From NCBI GenBank assembly GCA_036346225.1, contig JARFIW010000899.1:434001-498000 (forward strand): DNA of 64,000 bases, read 5' to 3'. Position numbers and translations under genes: made by a program. The notes below the pieces were generated by a model. It did not search any database. It saw only the letters and a program-made list of their open reading frames with translations, and was not told the DNA's origin. Source of the DNA: Platerodrilus igneus. Taxonomy: Eukaryota; Arthropoda; Insecta; Coleoptera; Lycidae. This document shows positions 57,173 to 64,000 of this stretch, piece after piece (the stretch's first letter is position 1; each line of letters begins with the position of its first letter).

Positions 57173-57841
57173 TTATTTTTTAGATTTTTTAGGTTCTTTT
57201 GGAGCCTTAGTCACATCATCTGCATTTTCAGCAGCATCCTTCTGTCTCTTTGCACGAATACCAACAAGACGAGCATCAGCACGTGCTTTTCTCAAAGTTG
57301 TATAAGCACTGAATTTCTTTTCGTCTTCAGTAACCACACGAGCCTTGATTCTAGTACTAGCTTGTTTAATCGGTAGTACTTCACCGACCAATTGAGTGGC
57401 CAATTTACATTCTTCTTCGGTTGCTTCACCAGCACGCAACTTCTTTTTATTATGGATTGGGAACAAAATCAACTTGGAACGATACTCCTTAAGACGTTGT
57501 GCATTAAGTTGAATAGATTCAACAGATTTGTTTCGTCGTCTGTAATCAACAGAAATTCCAATCGTACGGGCAAATGCGGCATGCAATCCAGCTGCTTTTA
57601 ATTCTTGTAGGGTGAATCCACGCCCAGCACGTACCTTAGTATGGTATCTAATGGTCGGGCATCTTACAATAGGTCTGAGTGCTCCTGCTGCTGGTCTAGG
57701 GGCAATCGATCGCGCCTTTTTTATGCGGTTTTGTTTCCTTCTAAATTTACGAGCGGGCTGGTTGAACCAAGTTTTAACGAAACGTTGCCAATCCTTATGG
57801 AAATGGCCATTCGGGATCATATTATTACCTTTCGGTGCCAT
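57173..57841 (-). CDS. RpL13: Large-subunit ribosomal protein eL13
   Basis: A single open frame of 222 residues from ATG 57841. It is a component of the 60S subunit in the cytoplasm. It begins [20 protein letters not shown], followed by [14 protein letters not shown] and [67 protein letters not shown] and a lysine-rich end with PKEPKKSKK follow. The length is near the usual 205-220. The frame is open for 26 more codons upstream, but the leader there carries a pyrimidine tract, and eL13 starts at MAPK in other animals. No intron interrupts it. No poly(A) tract or target duplication marks it as a retrocopy, and a leader and AATAAA (57134-57139) are present, so it is probably the working gene. 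Confidence 0.95.
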   Translation of the reverse strand: MAPKGNNMIPNGHFHKDWQRFVKTWFNQPARKFRRKQNRIKKARSIAPRPAAGALRPIVRCPTIRYHTKVRAGRGFTLQELKAAGLHAAFARTIGISVDYRRRNKSVESIQLNAQRLKEYRSKLILFPIHNKKKLRAGEATEEECKLATQLVGEVLPIKQASTRIKARVVTEDEKKFSAYTTLRKARADARLVGIRAKRQKDAAENADDVTKAPKEPKKSKK

Positions 57842-57889
57842 TTTGCAAAAGGATAGCACTAAACACGAGGCACACTTTGACAACGATAT

Positions 57890-57904
57890 AAAAAAGAAAG
57901 AGGT
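57890..57904 (-). promoter_or_regulatory. TOP-like pyrimidine tract upstream of eL13
   Basis: The complement reads CCTCTTTCTTTTTT about 50 bp before the ATG. This fits a 5' terminal oligopyrimidine start typical of ribosomal protein genes, under TOR-dependent translation. No TATA box is obvious just upstream. Confidence 0.5.
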
Positions 57905-58041
57905 TACAGCGTATTTCATAACGCGTGCGCTGGCGAAATTGTGTTCAAATAATAATCACTGCAATGGCGCTACCGTGGATTGATTGAACTACACCAAAAA
58001 ATAATAAAAAATTCGATTTATGTCATGTGGCATCAACTGTG

Positions 58042-58673
58042 TACAAAACATTTTGTTGCTAATGTACATCATGATTATATTTTTAGATATGATTTTATTT
58101 TAAACGGTGTGCAGCTATAACATTTCCTAAAAGTTATACTAAACCGAGTTGAATACAAATGCTCCTAGATATATTTTATTATCACTCGAGAATATTAACT
58201 GAAGATGAAAGCTGTAAGAATTATTAAAATAAAAACACGTGCACATTGTATATGGATATTTATTTGTTTATAAATTCTCTATTAAGTATGGTTAGTTTTG
58301 CATATTTTAACACGTTGACTAATTATTTGTATTTGCAGTAAAAAATTATAAAGTCTAGCAATAACCTTGTAACATTCCAAAAATAACTTTACCTGTTTTT
58401 GCACTAACCGTGCCATTACTAACTTTCTCTATAAAAATTAGCTTTATACATGTTTTTAATAAAATGAGTTGAAATTATTTTTGATGAACTAAAAATAAAA
58501 TAGAAGTCCTACTGCAAATCTTGTAATCTACTGCATATACTCCTAAAGGGGTACAATTTGCTCAGATTTGAATGCTATAAGGGAAGGTTATATCACTTAC
58601 CCATGAAAATGCGTGTTTTGCCACGACAATTACTAGCTCGATTAAAATCATCATTTAGGCTTTGCCACAAAAG

Positions 58674-58676
<3 letters not shown>
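58042..58676. other. Non-coding stretch
   Basis: Nothing recognisable; A+T-rich. Confidence 0.3.

Positions 58677-58740
<64 letters not shown>
58677..58740. repeat. (TA)n microsatellite
   Basis: About 30 uninterrupted TA units. Two open frames running through it are artefacts. Confidence 0.95.
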
Positions 58741-58742
<2 letters not shown>

Positions 58743-59526
58743 GATAACGCCGTATTTGGTGTTCTGACGTTTTTACTTAACGCCACCACTCTGTGTTCTC
58801 ACTTCAAATTTAATCTTACTAGTTTTATTATTATTATTATTATGCCACGGCTAGCCCTTTTCAACCTACACAGAGTGCACAACGTTACGATGATCAATTT
58901 TTGTCTTCTCCACTCCTTTATGATTACCTATTTGTTTGAATTGATAAAACGAAGGCGATTAATTTCATATAATGAAAAGAAATATTATTTACAATTTTCG
59001 AAAAATATTTAAATACACCCTTTAATCAATCAATATCATATGTATCAATTATCCCAAAATTTATATACTGTGAATTCAATCTAAAGTCACCAAAAACTAC
59101 CTTTTTTATCAAAGAAACCTGGAACGTTCTATACCCCTCTATACTATATTACGTAAGTTTAACGTATGCAATGTTTGTTGTTGACAGCTTCACAGTTTAT
59201 ATAAATTGAATAAATTGAGTATTGAAATTTAAATAGAAAAATATCTTAAAATTAAATAGATCTGACCTGCTACTGGTTGTTCGTGTTGTGGATCAACACC
59301 CTTTGTTGTCCTCATTTGTCGAACCAGTGTTTGAGTACAGTTACTCCTCGTTTTCCAAAAATTACTTCTTGCTTCTTTGTTTTATATGCCTTGAATCTCG
59401 TCCCTTTAATGCTTTCGATGCAAATCAAAATTGTACCAGAATTGTACCAAAAATATAATTGTCGACGCTGATTTAAAATATTATATTGACCCAGATTTGA
59501 ATTATTCTTATCAACGCATACATGAT

Positions 59527-59632
59527 TTATTCAGAAATGTACCACAAATTCGAAATGTTATATCACAGATTCGAATTATTATATCACAGATTCAAAGTAT
59601 TCAGAAATGTACCACCAATTCGAAATGTTATA
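59527..59632 (+). repeat. Short tandem duplication
   Basis: ttcagaaatgtaccacaaat and ttcagaaatgtaccaccaat occur about 68 bp apart, each followed by tcgaaatgttatatc. A further partial unit lies between. Confidence 0.55.
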
Positions 59633-60261
59633 TCGACCAAAATTGGAATTATTGTCATCAACACATTCACAGCTTCGAAACCGTTAAACGGCAAAACAAA
59701 TCTTTGTAATCGTTGCACTTTATCACTGTAACAGACACTTGATGTTCTATTAAATATCAAATTACACGTGACTTTCTGGTTAGCAGTGACGCAGCTTCGC
59801 CCTGCACGAGTTGTGAACTGACCCGTTTTATCATTGCTCTGTGTTAATATAGACTCTTCCCACTTACATGTGGGCTGGGTTTTCAAGCAGTCTTGCAGAG
59901 ATCTCAACCAACAAGGTCGTTAATATTTCCTGCATTTTAAAGTTGTTTTTGATGTAATTTCTTCGGTTTTCCATGTCAGGTTTATTTGCTATAGACACCT
60001 TGTTATCTTTGCCAGACGTTGTTTTGTTTAGATATCGCCTTTTGGATAATTGAACAAAATAAATGATGTAACTTCAATGCTGCTTTTGTTTATGTATTTT
60101 TATGCGTGTTTGAAACTGCGTGTTCTTATCAAAAATGTTTATTATTTGAGCGTAATTGCATAAAGCTTTGTTAGGTTTTATCTCTTATGTTCGTATTTGT
60201 TTTATAACTAATTAGAACACTTCTCAATGCGTGTTTAATTACATGTACTATAATTTCTTTT

Positions 60262-60500
60262 GAATACGCGTACTTTTGTTGAAGGATATGCTCACTGGCA
60301 TTACTTAAAATTAATAACGGTCTATATACAGAGTGTTGAATGCTTGCTATTTACATAATGTATGAATTACCTATGTTTCCGTTAAATACGCGTTCTATTG
60401 TTGTAAGATATGCTTACTTGCATCGCTTAAAGCTAATTACGGTCTATATACAGGGTGTTAAATGCTTGCTATTTACATAATGTACGAATTACTTAATTTT
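60262..60500 (+). repeat. Tandem repeat, period 122 bp, two copies
   Basis: gaatacgcg...cggtctatatacagagtgttgaatgcttgctatttacataatgta (from 60262) repeats from 60384 with about 88% identity. Confidence 0.7.
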
Positions 60501-60597
60501 CTGCTAAATAAATGCAGTTTTCTGATTCCTATTGCAATTTATGGTTACTACACGACCCTTGCTACTCAATACACCCCTAAATAACCCCATATCACAG

Positions 60598-60600
<3 letters not shown>

Positions 60601-60630
<30 letters not shown>
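60601..60630. repeat. (TA)n microsatellite
   Basis: Fifteen TA units, left of the nested hairpin element. Confidence 0.9.
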
Positions 60631-60634
<4 letters not shown>

Positions 60635-60681
60635 TGCAGAATTTGTGGGTTATAGGTCTCTAATAAAAGTATACTATTTTT

Positions 60682-60925
60682 ATACCATCTGAATTTTCGA
60701 GTTTATTTTTACTCTTGATCACAGATTTCTAGAAATTCCACGTTGTACAAACAGATATCTTAAAACGAATGTATACTTACAATATTTGAGAGTAAAATTA
60801 ACTAGCATGTGTATAATAAAACATTTAAAAAAATTTTTCTCTGAACCGAACACTGACTGGCAAATACATATATAAAATTAAACGTATTTGCCAGTCAGTG
60901 TTCGGTTCAGAGGAAAAATTCAGAT

Positions 60926-60930
<5 letters not shown>
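60682..60930. repeat. Nested foldback element with perfect 29-bp hairpin
   Basis: The outer inverted repeat ataccatctgaatttt (60682-60697) is complementary to 60915-60930. Inside is a perfect 29-bp stem (60839-60867 and 60884-60912, starting CTCTGAACCGAACACTGACT) with a 16-nt loop, extended after a one-base bulge by seven more pairs. (TA)n tracts lie on both sides. Confidence 0.7.

Positions 60931-60970
<40 letters not shown>
60931..60970. repeat. (TA)n microsatellite
   Basis: About 20 TA units directly after the hairpin element. Confidence 0.9.
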
Positions 60971-60974
<4 letters not shown>

Positions 60975-61106
60975 GAAATAATTTATTTTCAATTATTTAA
61001 GTGTTATGCTGTGATAATGTGAATAAATTTCACGAAACGTCGCATACAATTCAAGTTTTTAATTTTTAATTTTTATACTTCGGTCCTCAGTAACCGTAAT
61101 CAGTTT

Positions 61107-61109
<3 letters not shown>

Positions 61110-61152
<43 letters not shown>
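61110..61152. repeat. (TA)n microsatellite
   Basis: About 20 TA units. Confidence 0.9.
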
Positions 61153-61155
<3 letters not shown>

Positions 61156-62640
61156 TTAAAGATCCACTTCTTCAAATATTTTATTTAGTACAGCATTAAA
61201 GGACTCTCCTGCTCGAAGAAATTAGCATATTAACCTTTACTAAAATTTTTAAATTACAAATATTTACTAATAATAATAATATAGAGAATAATGAAAATCA
61301 GTGCAGTATCAAACACATAGAAAATATAAAAAAAGTACCGAAGTTTCAAATTGCATCCAGAATAATCTTACGTTGAACATTTACCATCAGAGTAGACTCT
61401 TACTACCGTACTTACTCTTTTTACAAACGATACCTTTTATCAAAAACACGTATAAATTGCGCTTTGTTATATAAATAACTTTCTAAGCGAATTTTTGAGT
61501 TAATTAAACCTTAAAGTTGTTATTTCTTATGATAAAACTAATAAGTAGTAAATGCTGATTTAAATATTTTTATAAGGTCTTCACACAGAAATATGCACAA
61601 ATCTTAAAAACTAATCCAAACTTTGATTTCTGGTGCCATGAAACAATTTCTGACCTCTCAATTCTCAATACTTTAAATTTTACAAAACTTTCTTGGTAAC
61701 ATGATCGCTTCTTGAATAAAATTACACAAGACTTTTCCAACACAAAGCCAAAAGCTAATTGGCAACGAGTTTAATTGCAGTAAAATTAAATCAAACAGAT
61801 TTTAATTAAAATAGCATAAAATTTGAACAGGATTTGGTCTTAATTTGAAGAGAATTTGAACTAGGATTAGAAATTAAATCAGTATTTGAAGTAGAACAAA
61901 GATTTCTGGATAAACCAAGATTTGAGGCCCTACAACAAATCTTATTACCTAAGTAATTTAAATATGCAGGTCTACTTACGATTTCTTAGAATTGGCGAAA
62001 ATTAAACTAATTGCAAGATACTTTTGACTCACAATATTTCACTTGTACTAAATTTGATTGAACGCAGTAATTTTTAAATTACTTCACTAGTTTGCAGAAT
62101 AACCGTAATATTAATTTTAAAGTTGCTCTATTTGTATATTTAACTTCTTAATCAGATAAATCTCGCTATCTTCAAAAAATTCATTATATGACCCAAATTT
62201 GAAACTTGTTACCAGACACGTAATTTTGACCAATAACATTTAATTTCATAACGAGGCATCTCATTCATTGAACACTCTCTTCAATGCAAAATCAACATGT
62301 TTTACGATACGTAAATTCCAATAGTTTTATACATTAATCGCTCCAAATATTTACTTTATAAATACAAAATTTGTTTCAATATTGGTTCTTAACATGCAAA
62401 TGTTGGCTTTTGTTAAACGGAATAACGAACAAGTACGTGCATATTTCCTTGTGGTACTTTATATTGAGAAGTAATGCAAATTTTAAGAAGAATAGGTAAA
62501 AACTTTTGTTTAGATACTGAGCGAATAATGTGAGTAAAATGTTCATCCATTTAGCAAAACGCCATGTTAGGTCGACATTTTTTGTCACTTGTATACATGT
62601 TTAAGTTTTTAATATATTTTAACAATTTATCGTGTTTGTA
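61153..62640. other. 1.5 kb without recognisable gene
   Basis: A+T-rich with no coding signal on either strand. A 70-codon minus frame at 62376-62588 has no recognisable domain. Confidence 0.35.
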
Positions 62641-62643
62641 TTT

Positions 62644-62672
62644 GTGTGTGTGTGTGTGTGTGTATGCGCGCG
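62644..62672 (+). repeat. (TG)n microsatellite
   Basis: About ten TG units followed by tatgcgcgcg. Confidence 0.85.
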
Positions 62673-63039
62673 TAGATTATATTTGAAGTTGCCGATCATG
62701 AAATAACTATGGTCTAGTATGCCGTTTGCACTTGTAACAGTAAAGACGCTCTTGCTAAAAAGGAACTACTGAACTACTGGAATAACTGTTCTTTAGCAAG
62801 CAAACAATGATTAGGGACAGATGTTACACAATTGTTATTACGATAACAAATTTCAGTTGTTCGAAAATAGAATAATTCATTGATTGATTATATTGTTTTA
62901 GATTTTTGAAGGATTCGCAGTGACAGAACTTGTGCCATCACCATTATCACCACCGCTGGTTAAAGCCTGCTGGGATTGGGTTCCTCAATAGAATTAATTA
63001 AATACAACCCTGAAAATCATCGTACTTAAATATCCAGGC

Positions 63040-63147
63040 TGCGGGAGTTTCAGAAAATGTGTAGGTTAGCTAAGTATAGAAATCAATGGAGGTATGCGTC
63101 CAACCCGTTTTAGGAATGAAAACCTAATGATGATGATGATGATTATA
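63040..63147 (+). pseudogene. RTE-like LINE 3' end with (ATG)n tail
   Basis: The plus strand reads MCRLAKYRNQWRYASNPF, the last residues of the same RTE-like ORF2 as at 32091-32140. A short 3' UTR and a tail of five GAT/ATG units (63121-63143) follow. Confidence 0.65.
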
Positions 63148-63280
63148 GTGTTTTCATTAATTCTAGAAGATAAGAATTTCAGAGCCAATAAAACTAATTA
63201 GACGACAGTCGATTAGAATCATTGATCATGGCATTTTTATTCACTCCTAACCCGGGAGCTTCAATCATCCGCACAGCAAT

Positions 63281-63307
63281 ACACACACACACACACACTC
63301 ACACACA
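63281..63307 (+). repeat. (AC)n microsatellite
   Basis: acacac run of about 27 bases. Confidence 0.85.
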
Positions 63308-63654
63308 TCCCTATTTCTGCCTCTGTTGTTGTTACAACTTCAAGGATGGTTTAAGGTATTTCGCACCCTTCCTCAATCTTAACTATTTCAGTAAAGTATA
63401 ACTTGTAGTGTAACCGACCTGAAGGCTGACCCAAACGCCCTCTATAAACGGCACACCGGGCTCAATGATCTAACATGTAGTGGCAGTGGCTCGACGACTT
63501 CTACATTGTGTTGTTGTAATGTAACCCAAATTCACACTGAGGAAGATGGCGTTAAGGCGGGAAGGTTTGAAATAAAACTACAGAATTTACCTAACTTGAC
63601 TTTTAATCAAAATAATAACCACTAGATAGGTCATTGACATGAAAGCATAGAAAA

Positions 63655-64000
63655 TTGACAATCAAAGCAAACAGTGCCGTACTCAACCTGGGCGATTGGG
63701 AAAAGAGCACGGCAGAGGAAACCCCAAACTACTCTCATACATCCAACTGCATTTGGCACATCTCGACAAGGATGGGTAACGTACAAGTACCCAGATCACC
63801 AACACTGAAATTGAAGGGATATCAACTGTTACCCTGATATACCATACATGACAACTGAAGAAACGATAGTGTAAAGCAGCTAGTCTTTTCTGGTAGGTAC
63901 TGAGGTCGGCTAGGCCAATACTACCCAGCTGAAGTTGAAGTAGGGGGATACTACGAAGATGACCTGCACCTTGACTACCAATGTTCCTCCCCGCACGGAC
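63655..64000 (+). other. Possible 5' leader of a LINE (runs off the window)
   Basis: The text (gcagaggaaaccccaaacta, aaggatgggtaacgtacaag, ctgaagaaacgatagtg) has the look of the conserved 5' leader of arthropod endonuclease-RT LINEs as I remember it. It is richer in G+C than the neighbouring DNA. The small frame 63655-63837 has no known domain. No ORF2 is reached before the window ends. Confidence 0.3.

Noticed and set aside
57612..57983. 123-codon plus-strand frame
   Set aside because: It is the antisense shadow of the eL13 coding region.
58558..59012. Frames with IYIYIY runs
   Set aside because: They read through the (TA)n microsatellite and carry no domain.
63520..63590. Second ribozyme-like text (ctgaggaagatggc...ggcgggaagg)
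   Set aside because: It only loosely resembles a hammerhead core, has no GAAA and no conserved partner copy.

Overview
The window looks like an A+T-rich, transposon-dense stretch of an arthropod (most likely insect) nuclear genome. Evidence: a metazoan eL13 ribosomal-protein gene, a short 49-nt GT-AG intron, TATA plus TCAGTT core promoters of the arthropod initiator type, and the mix of transposon families (BEL/Pao, Penelope-like, RTE-like and CR1/jockey-like LINEs, hAT, Tc1/mariner, PIF/Harbinger, a tRNA-derived SINE). Only two kinds of host gene are convincing: one eL13 gene (57173-57841, minus) and a small two-exon F-box gene present in three intact copies (4801-5230 +, 9723-10156 +, 14188-14622 -) plus a 3' scrap (11981-12050).

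1-22000 is a segmental duplication. A segment holding an old jockey/CR1-like LINE, the F-box gene with its promoter, and the 3' part of a convergent coiled-coil ORF lies at about 503-5608 in one orientation and again, inverted, at about 21957-13870. A third partial copy lies at 8910-10515. Between copies 2 and 3 sit two tandem long inverted repeats. Later insertions decorate the copies: two solo LTRs with 4-bp target duplications (5609-6837; 21044-21675), a BEL/Pao 3' end (7371-8909), and a hAT element (16016-18708) holding its own MITE (17950-18173).

22000-30700 holds a second, GTF2IRD2-like hAT (23445-25331), a TIR element full of GGAAGTA repeats, a 739-bp foldback element and long stretches with nothing recognisable. 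30700-42000 holds RTE-like LINEs. One of them is split by a 4.9-kb Penelope-like composite (32439-37334) flanked by an 8-bp target duplication, and a 307-bp SINE is inserted nearby. 43700-45500 is a decayed PIF/Harbinger transposon.

45590-56295 is the most interesting part. It carries two copies, head to head, of a DNA transposon whose ORF combines a DDE-type transposase with what looks like a USP (peptidase C19)-like cysteine-protease module. One copy was split by a full-length two-ORF LINE (47136-53634, 7-bp target duplication), which was itself later hit by a Tc1/mariner element (50591-52433, TA duplication). The transposon reading frame is continuous when the LINE is ignored.

57000-64000 holds the eL13 gene, (TA)n and (TG)n microsatellites, foldback hairpins, tandem repeats and LINE ends.

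All family names come from reading translated motifs by eye; no database search was possible.
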